Origin: Brevundimonas fluminis
GTDB lineage: Bacteria; Pseudomonadota; Alphaproteobacteria; Caulobacterales; Caulobacteraceae
Assembly (NCBI RefSeq): GCF_003934285.1
Contig: NZ_RQWJ01000002.1
Coordinates: 1 to 64,000 of the forward strand
Direction of reading: 5' to 3'
DNA length: 64,000 nucleotides
A model generated the notes under the pieces. The model was not told the origin of the DNA and made no database searches. It saw nothing but the letters and a program-made list of their open reading frames with translations. The position numbers were made by a program, and so were the translations under genes. This document shows, in pieces, positions 52,400-62,679 of the stretch (position 1 is its first letter; the number at the start of each line of letters is the position of its first letter).

Positions 52400-54559
52400 A
52401 TGAAAGTCGCCTCCGTCCTCGTGCCCCTGCCGGTGCCCGAAGCCTTCGACTACGCCGTGCCCGATGATCTGGAGCTGGCGCGCGGCGATCAGGTGGCCGT
52501 CCCGCTGGGTCCGCGCCTGCTTCGCGGGCTGATTTCGGAGACGCGCGAAACCACCGGCTCGAACCGGAGGCTGAAGGCGGTCGAGGCGAAGCTGGACGAC
52601 CCGGCCCTGCCCCCCGGCGCCATGGACTTCGTCGAATGGGCCGCGCGCTGGACCCTGTCGCCGCCGGGCGAGATGGCGGCCATGGCGCTGAAGGGCCTGC
52701 GCGCGCCGGAGCCGAAACCGACGGTGAAGCTGGTGCGGGACCCGGCCGTCGAGCCGGCCCGCGCGACGGCGGCCCGCACGGCCGTTCTGGAAGCGGCGAC
52801 CCGGCCTCTCACCGCCGCCGACCTGGCGCGCGCCGCCGGGGTGTCCGGCGGCGTGATCAAGGGCCTCGTCGACGAGGGCGTCCTGACCCGGGTGGAGGTG
52901 TCCGCCGCGACCGACTTCCCCTCGCCCGATCCCGCCCATGCCCCGTCCGACCTGAACGCGGACCAGGCCGCCGCCGCCCAGGCCCTGGGCGCCGCGGTCG
53001 CGGCGGGCGGCTTCCAACCCTTCCTGCTCGACGGCGTCACAGGCTCGGGCAAGACCGAGGCCTATCTGGAAGCCGCGGCCCGGGCCCTGTCCCACGATCC
53101 GGCGGCCCAGGTGCTGATCCTCCTGCCCGAGATCGCGCTGACCCAGGCGTTGATCCAGCGGGTCGCCGCCCGTTTCGGCGCCGCCCCGGCCGAGTGGCAC
53201 TCCGGCGTCTCCGGTCCGCGTCGGCGGCAGGTGTGGCAGGGCGTCGTCTCCGGCCGCGTCCGCATCGTGGTCGGCGCGCGTTCGGCCCTGTTCCTGCCGT
53301 TCCCGAACCTGCGCCTGATCGTCGTCGACGAGGAGCACGACGGCAGCTTCAAGCAGGAGGACGGCCTCGTCTACCACGGCCGCGACCTGGCCGTGGCGCG
53401 GGGCATGATCGAGGGCGCGACCGTCGTCCTGGCCTCGGCCACCCCGTCGCTCGAGACGCTGGCGAACGCCCGGGCCGGCCGCTACGGCTGGCTGCGGCTC
53501 AAGGCGCGGCACGGCGCGGCGGTGCTGCCCACGCTGGAGTTGCTCGACCTGCGCGCCGCCCCCCCGGAGCGCGACCGCTGGCTCTCGCCGCGTCTCGTGG
53601 CCGAGATGGCCGAGACCTGGGCGCGCGGCGAGCAGACCCTGCTGTTCCTCAACCGGCGCGGCTACGCCCCCGTCGTCCTGTGTCGGGCCTGCGGTCACCG
53701 CCTGACCGCGCCCGACACCGACAGCTGGCTGGTCGAGCACCGCTACACCGGCCGACTGGTCTGCCACCTGACGGGCTTCTCCATGCCGAAGCCCGCGCGC
53801 TGTCCGGAGTGCGGCGCGGCCGACAGCCTGACCCCCGTCGGCCCGGGGGTGGAAAGGGTCGAGGAGGAGGTGCGGTCCCTCTTTCCCGACGCGCGAACCG
53901 CCGTGTTCAGCTCGGACACCGTGCCCGACGCCGCGTCGGCGCGCGCCCTGATCGAGCGGATGCGCGACGGAGAGATCGACGTGCTCGTGGCCACCCAGGC
54001 CGCGGCCAAGGGCCACAACTTCCCCCGCCTGACGCTGGTCGGCGTGGTCGACGCCGACCTGGGCCTGCGCGGCGGCGATCTGCGCGCGGCCGAGCGCACC
54101 TTCCAGCTGTTGATGCAGGCGACCGGCCGCGCCGGCCGCGCCGACAGGCCCGGCCGCGCCCTGCTGCAGACCTGGACTCCCGAGCATCCGGTGCTGCAGA
54201 CCCTCGCCGCCGGCGACCGCGACGCCTTCGTCGACGCTGAACTGGTCGAGCGCGAGGCCGCCGGCCTGCCCCCCTACGGACGCCTCGCCGCCCTGATCCT
54301 GTCGGGCGAGAAGGCCGACGCCGTGGACAGGGCCGCGGGTCTTCTGGCCGGGTCGATCCCCAACGCCGAACGGCTGGAGGTCTACGGCCCCGCCGACGCC
54401 CCCCTGGCGCTCGTCCGCGGCCGCCGCCGCAAGCGCCTGCTGGTCCGCGCCGACCGCGACGTCGATCTGCAGGGCTTCCTGCGCGCCTGGCTGGCGCGGG
54501 TGAAACTGCCTTCCAGCGTCCGCCTGACGGTCGACGTGGACCCGTACAGCTTCCTGTAG
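52400..54559 (+). CDS. priA: primosomal protein N' (replication-restart helicase) with reduced zinc site
   Basis: 719 aa. PriA reloads the replisome at stalled forks. N-terminal fork-binding domain, then helicase motif [13 protein letters not shown] and motif II VVDEEHD. The zinc region has Cys428, Cys431 (CRAC), Cys455 (CHLTG), Cys468 and Cys471 (CPEC). Most PriA proteins have eight; here residues 437 (Ala), 440 (Thr) and 458 (Thr) replace three. Helicase motifs look intact, so it is likely active with one zinc. Confidence 0.95.
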   Translation: MKVASVLVPLPVPEAFDYAVPDDLELARGDQVAVPLGPRLLRGLISETRETTGSNRRLKAVEAKLDDPALPPGAMDFVEWAARWTLSPPGEMAAMALKGLRAPEPKPTVKLVRDPAVEPARATAARTAVLEAATRPLTAADLARAAGVSGGVIKGLVDEGVLTRVEVSAATDFPSPDPAHAPSDLNADQAAAAQALGAAVAAGGFQPFLLDGVTGSGKTEAYLEAAARALSHDPAAQVLILLPEIALTQALIQRVAARFGAAPAEWHSGVSGPRRRQVWQGVVSGRVRIVVGARSALFLPFPNLRLIVVDEEHDGSFKQEDGLVYHGRDLAVARGMIEGATVVLASATPSLETLANARAGRYGWLRLKARHGAAVLPTLELLDLRAAPPERDRWLSPRLVAEMAETWARGEQTLLFLNRRGYAPVVLCRACGHRLTAPDTDSWLVEHRYTGRLVCHLTGFSMPKPARCPECGAADSLTPVGPGVERVEEEVRSLFPDARTAVFSSDTVPDAASARALIERMRDGEIDVLVATQAAAKGHNFPRLTLVGVVDADLGLRGGDLRAAERTFQLLMQATGRAGRADRPGRALLQTWTPEHPVLQTLAAGDRDAFVDAELVEREAAGLPPYGRLAALILSGEKADAVDRAAGLLAGSIPNAERLEVYGPADAPLALVRGRRRKRLLVRADRDVDLQGFLRAWLARVKLPSSVRLTVDVDPYSFL

Positions 54560-54649
54560 CGGCCCCGCCCCATTCCCGCCCTTGCATCGGGGCGCCGTCG
54601 GCTCTTTAAGCGCGGCCACGCCTCCCCGCGCTCGACCAAGGATCCGTCC

Positions 54650-55876
54650 ATGACCGCCAAGACCGCCCCGAAGAAAGTGGTTCTCGCCTATTCCGGCGGG
54701 CTGGACACCTCGATCATCCTGAAATGGCTGCAGACCGAATACGGCGCCGAGGTCGTGACCTTCACCGCCGATCTCGGCCAGGGCGAGGAACTGGGACCGG
54801 CGCGCGAAAAGGCGCTGAAGCTGGGCATCAAGGCCGAGAACATCTTCATCGACGACCTGCGCGAGGAGTTCGTGCGGGACTTCGTCTTCCCCATGTTCCG
54901 CGCCAATGCGGTCTACGAGGGTCAGTATCTGCTGGGCACCTCCATCGCCCGGCCGCTGATTTCCAAACGCCAGATCGAGATCGCCCGCATGGTCGGCGCC
55001 GACGCCGTCTGTCACGGCGCCACTGGCAAGGGCAACGACCAGGTCCGCTTCGAGCTGGGCTACTATGCGCTGGAGCCGGACATCCGGGTGATCGCGCCGT
55101 GGCGCGAGTGGGAGTTCAAGTCGCGCGAGGCCCTGCTGGACTTCGCCGAGAAGCACCAGATACCCATCGCCAAGGACAAGCGGGGCGAGGCGCCGTTCAG
55201 CGTCGACGCCAACCTTCTGCACTCCTCGTCCGAGGGGAAGGTGCTCGAGGACCCGGCCGTCGAGGCGCCGGAATTCGTGCACCAGCGCACGATCAGCCCG
55301 GAAGACGCGCCGGATCGGGCCACCGTCATCACGATCGGCTTCGACAAGGGCGACGCGGTCTCGATCGACGGCGAGGCCATGTCGCCGGCGACCCTGCTGA
55401 CGGCCCTGAACCAGTACGGCCACGACAACGGGATCGGTCGCCTCGACCTCGTCGAGAACCGCTTCGTCGGCATGAAGTCGCGTGGCGTCTACGAGACGCC
55501 GGGCGGCACGATCCTGCTGGCGGCCCACCGGGGCATCGAGTCGATCACGCTCGACCGCGGCGCCATGCACCTGAAGGACGAGCTGGCCGTCAAATACGCC
55601 CACCTGGTCTACAACGGCTTCTGGTTCTCGCCCGAGCGCGAGATGCTGCAGGCCGCGATCGACCATTCGCAGGCCAGGGTGAACGGCACGGTCCGGGTCA
55701 AGCTCTACAAGGGCAACGTCACCGTGATCGGCCGCGAGAGCAAGGACAGCCTCTACGACCAGGACCTCGTCACCTTCGAGGAAGGCGTGCAGGCCTACGA
55801 CCACCACGACGCCGAGGGCTTCATCAAGCTGAACGCGCTGCGTTTGCGCGTACTGGGCAAGCGCGAGCGGCGCTGA
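54650..55876 (+). CDS. argG: argininosuccinate synthase
   Basis: 408 aa. It joins citrulline and aspartate with ATP in arginine synthesis. P-loop [12 protein letters not shown] near residue 13, [14 protein letters not shown] and [12 protein letters not shown]. Full length, cytoplasmic. No argH adjacent. Start ATG at 54650, with no clear SD; the coding start matches the family. 90-base gap after priA. Confidence 0.97.
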   Translation: MTAKTAPKKVVLAYSGGLDTSIILKWLQTEYGAEVVTFTADLGQGEELGPAREKALKLGIKAENIFIDDLREEFVRDFVFPMFRANAVYEGQYLLGTSIARPLISKRQIEIARMVGADAVCHGATGKGNDQVRFELGYYALEPDIRVIAPWREWEFKSREALLDFAEKHQIPIAKDKRGEAPFSVDANLLHSSSEGKVLEDPAVEAPEFVHQRTISPEDAPDRATVITIGFDKGDAVSIDGEAMSPATLLTALNQYGHDNGIGRLDLVENRFVGMKSRGVYETPGGTILLAAHRGIESITLDRGAMHLKDELAVKYAHLVYNGFWFSPEREMLQAAIDHSQARVNGTVRVKLYKGNVTVIGRESKDSLYDQDLVTFEEGVQAYDHHDAEGFIKLNALRLRVLGKRERR

Positions 55877-55982
55877 ATTCTGACGCCGCCGTAACTTCCT
55901 GTCCGCGATTTCACTTGAGGCGGGGCCAGGTCGGGCGCATCCCTTGCGTCATCGCACCCTCCCCCTTTTGAGAGATTTCGCC

Positions 55983-56411
55983 GTGACCAGGAAGTTCGCC
56001 CTCGCCGCCGCCGTCGCCACCGGCCTGACCCTGGGCGTCGCCCTCCCCGCCGCGGCGGCTCCGACCGTGGTCGCCGTGGCGCAGGACCCGATCACCGAGG
56101 CCGACGTCGAGGCGAAGGCCGCCGAGTTCGAAGTGGTCATCGAAGCCCTCGCCGCCGAGGCCGAGGGCATCCGCGCCGACGCCTCGCTGTCGGACGAACA
56201 GAAGAACGCTCGCATCGACGCCGCCATCGCCGCGAAGCAGCCCGAGATCGACGCCTTCCTCGCCTATCTGGAAGCCTTCATCCGTCAGGAAGCCGGTTCT
56301 GAAGGCATGGACGCCGCCCAGACCGACATGGTCGTGGACATGATCCGCAGCCAATTCGCCCAGCTGCCGGCCGCCCTCAAGTCCGGAGAATTCTCCGGCA
56401 TGGGCGGCTGA
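55983..56411 (+). CDS. secreted helical protein, first of a tandem paralogous pair
   Basis: 142 aa. Signal peptide from the GTG at 55983 (TRKFALAAAVATGLTLGVAL, ending near AAAAP). The mature part is acidic, helical and Ala/Glu-rich: VEAKAAEFEVVIEALAAEAE, LSDEQKNARIDAAIAAKQPEI. The same pattern recurs in the next gene. No named family. An upstream in-frame start at 55944 is less likely, as it hides the signal peptide. Likely periplasmic. Confidence 0.8.
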   Translation: MTRKFALAAAVATGLTLGVALPAAAAPTVVAVAQDPITEADVEAKAAEFEVVIEALAAEAEGIRADASLSDEQKNARIDAAIAAKQPEIDAFLAYLEAFIRQEAGSEGMDAAQTDMVVDMIRSQFAQLPAALKSGEFSGMGG

Positions 56412-56439
56412 ATCCACCCCCTCTCAGGAGCCTGACGCC

Positions 56440-57009
56440 ATGATCCGCGCCCTGTCCCTCGCCGCCGCCCTGGCGATCCTGCCGCTCTCGGCTGCCTCGG
56501 CCCAGACCGCCCCCGCCGATCCGGAAGCCGCCATCGAAGCGGCCGCCGAGGTCTTCGAGGCCCGCATGGAGGAGTTCGGCGAGCGCGCCGAGCTGATCGC
56601 CGAGGACGAAAGCCTGACGGAAGAGCAGCGCGAGACCCGCATCGCCGCGCTCTGGGCCGAATACCAGCCGCACGTCGACGTCTTCACCGGCGTGGTGTCG
56701 GAGAACGCCGGCCTGATCGCCGAACAGGCCTTGGCCGAGATCGACGTCGACGCGCTGGTGGCCGAGGCGCTGGCGGGCGTGGACGTCGACGCCCTCGTCG
56801 AGGACGCCCTGTCGAACATCGACTTCGACGTCATGGCCATGGCCGGCGGCTTCGCCTCCAACGGCGCCTGGGCGTCGAACGACCCCGAGCACATGGCCAC
56901 CTACGGCCTGATGGCCGACTATGCGATGAACCAGGTCGACGACGTCGAGGTCGACCTGTCCGATCTCGAGACCGATCTGGCCGAGTCGGCGCAGGACGAC
57001 GCCGACTGA
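56440..57009 (+). CDS. secreted acidic protein, second of a tandem paralogous pair
   Basis: 189 aa. Signal peptide MIRALSLAAALAILPLSAASAQ. The region VFEARMEEFGERAELIAEDE and LTEEQRETRIAALWAEYQP matches the preceding protein (FEVVIEALAAEAEGIRAD and SLSDEQKNARIDAAIAAKQP). It adds an acidic tail with an internal repeat (VDVDALVEDALSNIDFDV, preceded by IDVDALVAEALAG). CAGGAG sits upstream of the ATG. Unknown function; the high acidity may bind cations. Confidence 0.8.
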   Translation: MIRALSLAAALAILPLSAASAQTAPADPEAAIEAAAEVFEARMEEFGERAELIAEDESLTEEQRETRIAALWAEYQPHVDVFTGVVSENAGLIAEQALAEIDVDALVAEALAGVDVDALVEDALSNIDFDVMAMAGGFASNGAWASNDPEHMATYGLMADYAMNQVDDVEVDLSDLETDLAESAQDDAD

Positions 57010-57049
57010 TCCGCTTGCGCCGGTCGGGCCGTCGTGCTCGACCGGCGCA

Positions 57050-58270
57050 ATGGCCTCTCCCCACGTCCTGATCGTCGGCGCCGGCCCGGCGGGCCTGTTC
57101 GCCGCCGAGCGAATCGCCGCCGCCGGCGTCAGGGTCACCGTGGCGGAGCGCATGCCCTCGCCGGCCCGCAAATTCCTGATGGCCGGCCGCGGCGGTCTGA
57201 ACCTGACCCACTCCGAGCCCCTCGACGCGTTCCGCTCCCGCTACGCCGAGGCGGGACCCCGCGTCTCGGCCTGGCTCGACCGCCTCTCCCCCGCGGACCT
57301 GACCGCCTGGGCCGAAGACCTGGACCAGCCCACCTTCACCGGCTCGAGCGGCCGCGTCTTCCCCCGCGCCATGAAGGCCTCGCCGCTCCTGCGCGCCTGG
57401 CTGGCCCGGCTGGCAGGTCTCGGCGTGTCGCTCGACACGCGGTGGACATGGACCGGCTGGTCCGACGGCGCCGCGACCTTCGACACGCCCGACGGCCCGA
57501 GGCGCGTCGTGGCCGACGCGACCGTGCTGGCCATGGGCGGCGCCTCCTGGCCGCGCCTTGGTTCCGACGGCGGCTGGCGCGGCCCGCTCGAGGGCAAGGG
57601 CGCCGAGGTCGCCCCCTTCCGTCCCGCCAACGCCGGGGTGACCGTGGCCTGGTCGCCCGTCTTCGCCGGCCGCTTCGCCGGCCAGCCGCTCAAGAACGTG
57701 ACCCTGACGCACGGCGACCGCAGCGTGCGCGGCGAGGCCATGATCGCCGGCTACGGCCTCGAGGGCGGCGCGGTCTATGCCCTGTCCGCCGACCTGCGCC
57801 GCGCGCTGGATCGCGACGGCACGACCACCCTGACCGTCGACCTGCGGCCCGACCTGTCGGTCGAGGCGCTGGCCGCCCGGCTCGGGCGAGGGCGCGGCAA
57901 GGACAGCCTGTCGAACTGGCTGCGCAAGGCCGCCGGTCTGTCGCCCGTCGGCGTCGGTCTGCTGCGCGAGATTCCCGGCGAGGTTCCGACCGGCGCCGAC
58001 AAGCTGGCGCGCCGCATCAAGGCCGTGCGCCTGACCCTGACGGGCGTGCAGGGGCTGGAGCGCGCCATCTCCTCGGCCGGGGGCGTGCGGCTGGATCAGG
58101 TCGACGAGCGGCTGATGCTCAAGGCCCTGCCCGGCGTCTTCGTCGCCGGCGAGATGCTGGACTGGGAAGCGCCGACCGGCGGCTATCTGCTCCAGGCCTG
58201 CTTCGCCTCCGGCGCCGTCGCGGCCGACGGGGTTCTGGCGTGGCTGTCACGTGATAGAGGGGCGGCATGA
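57050..58270 (+). CDS. TIGR03862/HI0933-type NAD(P)/FAD-dependent flavoprotein
   Basis: 406 aa. FAD-binding Rossmann motif VLIVGAGPAGLFAAERIAA at the N-terminus, then GRGGLNLTHSEP, LAMGGASWPRLGSDG and the C-terminal GVFVAGEMLDWEAPTGGYLL. The family (BaiN-like) reduces unsaturated substrates or acts in poorly known redox steps. Cytoplasmic. Followed with an ATGA overlap by the serine hydrolase. Confidence 0.9.
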   Translation: MASPHVLIVGAGPAGLFAAERIAAAGVRVTVAERMPSPARKFLMAGRGGLNLTHSEPLDAFRSRYAEAGPRVSAWLDRLSPADLTAWAEDLDQPTFTGSSGRVFPRAMKASPLLRAWLARLAGLGVSLDTRWTWTGWSDGAATFDTPDGPRRVVADATVLAMGGASWPRLGSDGGWRGPLEGKGAEVAPFRPANAGVTVAWSPVFAGRFAGQPLKNVTLTHGDRSVRGEAMIAGYGLEGGAVYALSADLRRALDRDGTTTLTVDLRPDLSVEALAARLGRGRGKDSLSNWLRKAAGLSPVGVGLLREIPGEVPTGADKLARRIKAVRLTLTGVQGLERAISSAGGVRLDQVDERLMLKALPGVFVAGEMLDWEAPTGGYLLQACFASGAVAADGVLAWLSRDRGAA

Positions 58271-59391
58271 TCGAGATCCACGGAACCTGTCCCGATCGCC
58301 TCGGCGCCGTGAAGGACGCCTTCGCCGCCAATTTCACCGGGGCCCCGGAAGGGCTGAACGAACTGGCCGCCCGCTTCAGCGTCTGCCGTGAGGGCGAGAT
58401 CGTCGTCGACCTGTGGGCCGGTTGGGCCGATGCGGCGAAGACCTCACCCTTCACCGACCGGACCCTCGCGCCGGTCTTCTCGACCGGCAAGGCGGTGATG
58501 GCGACCCTGATCGCGACCTGCGTGGAGCGGGGTCTGCTCGACTACGACCGGCCTGTGGCGACCTACTGGCCGGAGTTCGGACAGGCGGGCAAGCAGGACG
58601 TCACCGTCGCCCAGCTGATGAGCCATCAGTCCGGACTGCCGGGCTTCGACGAACCGGTCGATCCCGCCATCTGGTTCGACCGGCAGGCGGTGCTCGACCG
58701 GCTCTGCGCCCAGGCGCCGATGTGGCCGCCCGGCACGGCCAGCGGCTACCACCCCATCACCATCGGCTATCTGGCGGGCGAGCTGTTCCGGCGCGTCGAC
58801 GGGCGGACCATGGGCACGGCCCTGAGGCAGGACTTTCCCGGTCTGGACCTGTGGATCGGCCTGCCGGAGTCCGAGCACGGCCGGGTGGCGCAGATGCGCA
58901 AGCCCGCGTCGGCCCCGGATCTGGGCCCCGTCGACGCGGTCAGGCGGGCCGCCTTTCTGGACAAGGGGTCTGCTCCCGGCGGACGCGGCTCGGCGGAGTG
59001 GCGCATGGCGGAGATCCCCTCCGCCAATCTGCACGCCCGCGCGGACGACCTCGCCCGTTTCGCGGGCCTGGTCGCGACCGGCGGACTCGACGGCGCGACG
59101 CGGCTGTCGTCTGCGACGCTCGACGCGCTGCATGCGGTGCGGATTTCCGGACCCGACCGCGTCCTGCCGTTCACTCTGGCGTGGGCCGCAGGTCTCATGA
59201 AGAACGGCGAGCTCGGCATCTTCGGTCCCCGCGCCGAGGTTCTGGGTCATTGCGGCTGGGGCGGCAGCTGCGTCTTCGCCGACCCGACGATCGGCCTCTC
59301 AGGCGCCTACGTCATGACGCGGCAGTCGCCGCATCTGATCGGAGACCCCCGCGCGGTACGTCTGATCGAGGCGCTCTACGCCGCGCTTTAG
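58267..59391 (+). CDS. serine hydrolase of the beta-lactamase/class C esterase fold
   Basis: 374 aa. Active-site FSTGKAV (Ser72, Lys75) and Tyr161 in SGYHPI, with VLGHCGWGG near the C-terminus in the place of the KTG box. No signal peptide, so a cytoplasmic EstB-like esterase or amidase is more likely than a beta-lactamase. ATG within the stop of the flavoprotein. Stop TAG overlaps the rarD stop region (59388-59391). Substrate unknown. Confidence 0.9.
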   Translation: MIEIHGTCPDRLGAVKDAFAANFTGAPEGLNELAARFSVCREGEIVVDLWAGWADAAKTSPFTDRTLAPVFSTGKAVMATLIATCVERGLLDYDRPVATYWPEFGQAGKQDVTVAQLMSHQSGLPGFDEPVDPAIWFDRQAVLDRLCAQAPMWPPGTASGYHPITIGYLAGELFRRVDGRTMGTALRQDFPGLDLWIGLPESEHGRVAQMRKPASAPDLGPVDAVRRAAFLDKGSAPGGRGSAEWRMAEIPSANLHARADDLARFAGLVATGGLDGATRLSSATLDALHAVRISGPDRVLPFTLAWAAGLMKNGELGIFGPRAEVLGHCGWGGSCVFADPTIGLSGAYVMTRQSPHLIGDPRAVRLIEALYAAL

Positions 59392-60344
59392 CTCCTGGCG
59401 GGGTCTTCGGCCGGGTCGTCGGTCAGACCCGGCTCCGGGGCGACGGCCGCCTCCGGCGCCTCACCCCGCTTCCGGGTCAGCGCCCCGACCGCGAAGACGA
59501 CCGCTCCGGCCCAGATGAAGCCGAAGCTGACCAGTCGCAGGGCGCCCAGCGGCTCGCCCTGAAGGGCGCCGATGACGAAGACGATCGACGGCGCCAGAAA
59601 CTGCAGGAACCCCATGCTGGAATAGGGCATGCGCCGCGCGGCCCAGGCGAACAGGGCCATGGGGATGACCGTCGCCGGGCCGGCGGCCAGCAGCCACAGC
59701 GTCGCCGGGGCGCTCTCGCCGAAATGGCCTGCGCCCCGCGCCGTCAGCCAGAGCACCCACGCCAGACCCGGCAAGGCCAGGATCAGGCATTCGACGAACA
59801 GGCCGGGCCCGGCGTCGACGCTGATCTTCTTGCGGATGATGCCGTAGGCGCAGAACGAGAAGCCCAGCAGGAGCGACACCCAGGGCAGGTGGCCGAGCGC
59901 CGCCGCCTGCAGCGCCACGCCGACCGCCGCGAGACCGATGGCGACCAGCCCCGTCCGGCTCAGACGCTCGCGGAACAGCCAAGCCCCCGCCGCCATGTTG
60001 AGCAGGGGGTTGAGATAGTAGCCCAGGCTGGCGTCCAGCGTCCGGCCGCCGTTCACCGCCATGACGTAGGTGGTCCAGTTGACGGCGATCAGCAGGGTCG
60101 AAACCCCCAGCCAGGCCAGCGTGCGCCGGTTCGTCAGAGCCGCGACGACCTGATCCCACTGACGCAGTGCGGCGACCAGCGCCGCCGCCAGCAACAGCGA
60201 CCACACCATGCGGTGGGCCATGATTTCCCAGGCGTCGGCGCCGATCGCGCCCATGGACTGGAACACCAGCGGGATGAAGCCCCAGATGGCGTAGCAGCCG
60301 ATCCCCGCGATCAGGGCGAGGCGGGCCTCGGACGGGCGGGTCAC
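59388..60344 (-). CDS. rarD: EamA-family transporter RarD
   Basis: 318 aa, ten membrane helices in two EamA repeats. Signatures: GFIPLVFQSMGAIGADAWEIMAHR at the N-terminus (first 10 residues differ), NWTTYVMAVNGG and YSSMGFLQFLAPSIVFVIG. RarD proteins are drug/metabolite exporters of unknown substrate. GTG start 1 base after the asd stop, so translation is probably coupled. C-terminal 35 residues are acidic and variable. Confidence 0.93.
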   Translation of the reverse strand: MTRPSEARLALIAGIGCYAIWGFIPLVFQSMGAIGADAWEIMAHRMVWSLLLAAALVAALRQWDQVVAALTNRRTLAWLGVSTLLIAVNWTTYVMAVNGGRTLDASLGYYLNPLLNMAAGAWLFRERLSRTGLVAIGLAAVGVALQAAALGHLPWVSLLLGFSFCAYGIIRKKISVDAGPGLFVECLILALPGLAWVLWLTARGAGHFGESAPATLWLLAAGPATVIPMALFAWAARRMPYSSMGFLQFLAPSIVFVIGALQGEPLGALRLVSFGFIWAGAVVFAVGALTRKRGEAPEAAVAPEPGLTDDPAEDPARS

Positions 60345-60345
60345 C

Positions 60346-61392
60346 TCAGACCGTGATCGAGCGATAGCCGCTCTTCGGCGTGATGACGCCCTGCTCGTCC
60401 AGCAGCTGGGCGATCTGCACGGCGTTCAGCGCCGCGCCCTTGCGCAGGTTGTCCGACACGACCCAAAGCTGCAGGCCGTGCTTGACCGAGTGGTCCTTGC
60501 GGATGCGGCTGACGTAGACGGCGAACTCGCCCGCGGCGTCCACCGGAGTTACGAAGCCGTCGGCCTCCTGCTTGTCCACCACAAGCACGCCCGGCGCGTC
60601 GCGCAGCAGGGCTCGGGCCTCGTCGGGCTCGATCGGACGGTCGAACTCCAGCGTCACGGCTTCGGAGTGGCCGACGAACACCGGCACCCGCACGCAGGTG
60701 ACGGTCAGACGGATCGACGGGTCCATGATCTTGTGGACCTCGTTCCACATCTTGGCTTCTTCGTCGGTGTAGCCGTCGTCGCGGAACGACCCGATCATGG
60801 GCAGGACGTTGAAGGCGATCTGCTTGGCGAAGACCTTGGGGGTGGCGTCGCCCAGGCCGTAGATCGCCTTGGTCTGGTTCCAGAGCTCGTCCATGCCCTC
60901 CTTCCCGGCGCCGGACACCGACTGGTAGGTCGACACCACCGCGCGGGTGATCTTCGCCGCGTCGTGCAGGGGCTTCAGCGCCACCACCAGCTGGGCGGTC
61001 GAGCAGTTGGGGTTGGCGACGATGTTCTTGGTCCTGGCCAGCCTCGCCGCGTCGGGATTCACCTCCGGCACGATCAGCGGCACGTCGGGATCGGCGCGGA
61101 AGGCCGACGAGTTGTCGATGACGATCGGGCCCATCTTGCCGATCTTCTCCGACCAGGCGCGCGACACGTCGCCGCCCGCGCTCATCAGCACCAGATCGAC
61201 CGTGGAGAAGTCGAACTGCTCGATGTCCTCGCACTTGACGGTACGGTCCCCGAAGGCGACCTCGACGCCCTTGGACTTGCGCGACGCCACGGCATGCAGC
61301 TCGGCCACCGGGAAGTTCAGCTCCTCCAGGATGGTCAGCATCTCGCGGCCCACGGCCCCGGTGGCGCCCACGACGGCGACGGAATAACCCAT
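60346..61392 (-). CDS. asd: aspartate-semialdehyde dehydrogenase
   Basis: 348 aa. It reduces aspartyl phosphate to the semialdehyde for lysine, methionine, threonine and diaminopimelate. Nucleotide-binding GATGAVGREML, active cysteine Cys130 in NPNCSTAQLV, and GHSEAVTLEF. Full family length. Cytoplasmic. Start ATG at 61392 with AAAGG upstream. Single promoter region of about 160 bases before zapE, divergent. Confidence 0.96.
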   Translation of the reverse strand: MGYSVAVVGATGAVGREMLTILEELNFPVAELHAVASRKSKGVEVAFGDRTVKCEDIEQFDFSTVDLVLMSAGGDVSRAWSEKIGKMGPIVIDNSSAFRADPDVPLIVPEVNPDAARLARTKNIVANPNCSTAQLVVALKPLHDAAKITRAVVSTYQSVSGAGKEGMDELWNQTKAIYGLGDATPKVFAKQIAFNVLPMIGSFRDDGYTDEEAKMWNEVHKIMDPSIRLTVTCVRVPVFVGHSEAVTLEFDRPIEPDEARALLRDAPGVLVVDKQEADGFVTPVDAAGEFAVYVSRIRKDHSVKHGLQLWVVSDNLRKGAALNAVQIAQLLDEQGVITPKSGYRSITV

Positions 61393-61551
61393 GGCTTTTA
61401 CCTTTGGCCCTGCCGCTCGCGCCGCGGGCGCTCGCCGCTTGAGGGCGGAACGATGAGGAGGAAGGCCGGAGCCCGTGGCAGGGCAGATAGTCCTTCGTGC
61501 GGGGGAAGCAATCGCTTTTCCTGATCCGCCCGCGCCGCTAAGCCCGAGTTC

Positions 61552-62679
61552 ATGGGTTCACGCATTCGCGCCGCTTATGAGAAACGCCTGAAGGAGGGCC
61601 GGCTGACGCCCGACCCGGGGCAGGCGGCGGCCATCGACGCCCTGTCCCGGCTGGAGCGGGATCTGAAGCGCCGCGGCCTGTTCGGCGGCCGACCCCAGGT
61701 GCGCGGCGTCTATCTGCACGGTCCGCCGGGGCGCGGGAAGTCCATGCTGATGGACCTGTTCCACGCCTGCGCGCCGACGCCGAAGCTGCGTCGCCATTTC
61801 CACGTCTTCATGGCCGAGGTGCACGGCCTGATCCGGGAATGGCGCGAGGGCGACCGACCGGCGCGCCAGGCCCGCTTCGGTCAGTGGAAGGGCGACGACC
61901 CCCTGGTCCCGATCGCCGGGCTGATCTCCCGCCGGGCCCGCCTGTTGTGCTTCGACGAGCTGGAGGTCAACGACATCGCGGACGCCCTGATCCTGGGCCG
62001 GCTGTTCCAGGCCCTGTTCGACCGGGGCACGGTCCTGGCGGTGACGTCCAACCGGTCGCCGGAGCGGCTGTACCTGAACGGCATCAACCGCGAACTCTTC
62101 CTGCCCTTCGTCGACCTGATCCGCGCGGGATGCGAGACGGTGACGGTTTCCGGGGGTCGGGACTGGCGCGTCGACCGGCTGGCGCGCTCGCGGACCTGGT
62201 TCCTCCAGGACCAGCGGGCCGAGTTCGAGGCGCTGTGGGCGGAGCTGAAGGGCGAGGCCGAGGAGGCGCCGACCAGCCTGACCGTCCTGGGCCGCGAAGT
62301 GCGGATCGACCGCACCGTCGGGGGGGTGGCGCGCGCCGGGTTCGAGGCCCTGTGCGGCAGCGCGCTGGGGCCGCAGGACTGGCTGGCGCTGGCGGGCCGG
62401 TTCCACACCCTGTTCCTCGAGGACGTCCCGGTCCTGGACGAGGGGCGCCACATGCACGCCCGCCGTCTGGTGACCCTCGTCGACGCCCTCTACGAGGCCG
62501 GCGCCCGGCTGGTGGTGCTGGCCCATGCGCCGCCCGAGGCGCTCTATGTCCGGGGCACGGGGGCGTTCGAGTTCGAACGCACCGTCTCGCGCCTCAACGA
62601 AATGACCGCCCCGGCCTGGCTTTCCAGAACCCCGGCGGCGCGTCAGGATGACGATCCCGTTTACGGAGTTCCCGCATGA
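61552..62679 (+). CDS. zapE: cell division protein ZapE (AFG1-like ATPase)
   Basis: 375 aa. ZapE binds FtsZ and helps divisome function. Walker A GPPGRGKS (57-64), Walker B LCFDELEVND, and ERTVSRLNEMTA near the C-terminus. AAA+ family, cytoplasmic or membrane-associated. Divergent from asd. Its stop overlaps the next gene (ATGA). Confidence 0.93.
   Translation: MGSRIRAAYEKRLKEGRLTPDPGQAAAIDALSRLERDLKRRGLFGGRPQVRGVYLHGPPGRGKSMLMDLFHACAPTPKLRRHFHVFMAEVHGLIREWREGDRPARQARFGQWKGDDPLVPIAGLISRRARLLCFDELEVNDIADALILGRLFQALFDRGTVLAVTSNRSPERLYLNGINRELFLPFVDLIRAGCETVTVSGGRDWRVDRLARSRTWFLQDQRAEFEALWAELKGEAEEAPTSLTVLGREVRIDRTVGGVARAGFEALCGSALGPQDWLALAGRFHTLFLEDVPVLDEGRHMHARRLVTLVDALYEAGARLVVLAHAPPEALYVRGTGAFEFERTVSRLNEMTAPAWLSRTPAARQDDDPVYGVPA

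Noticed and set aside
54582..54609. A promoter TTGCAT-N16-CTTTAA before argG
   Set aside because: The -10 matches TATAAT at only two positions, too weak to report as a feature.
51716..55807. A 4-kb open reading frame on the minus strand running through tal, priA and argG
   Set aside because: Only its last part is the real transaldolase; the rest is antisense to priA and argG, whose motifs are intact. High GC leaves the antisense frame open.
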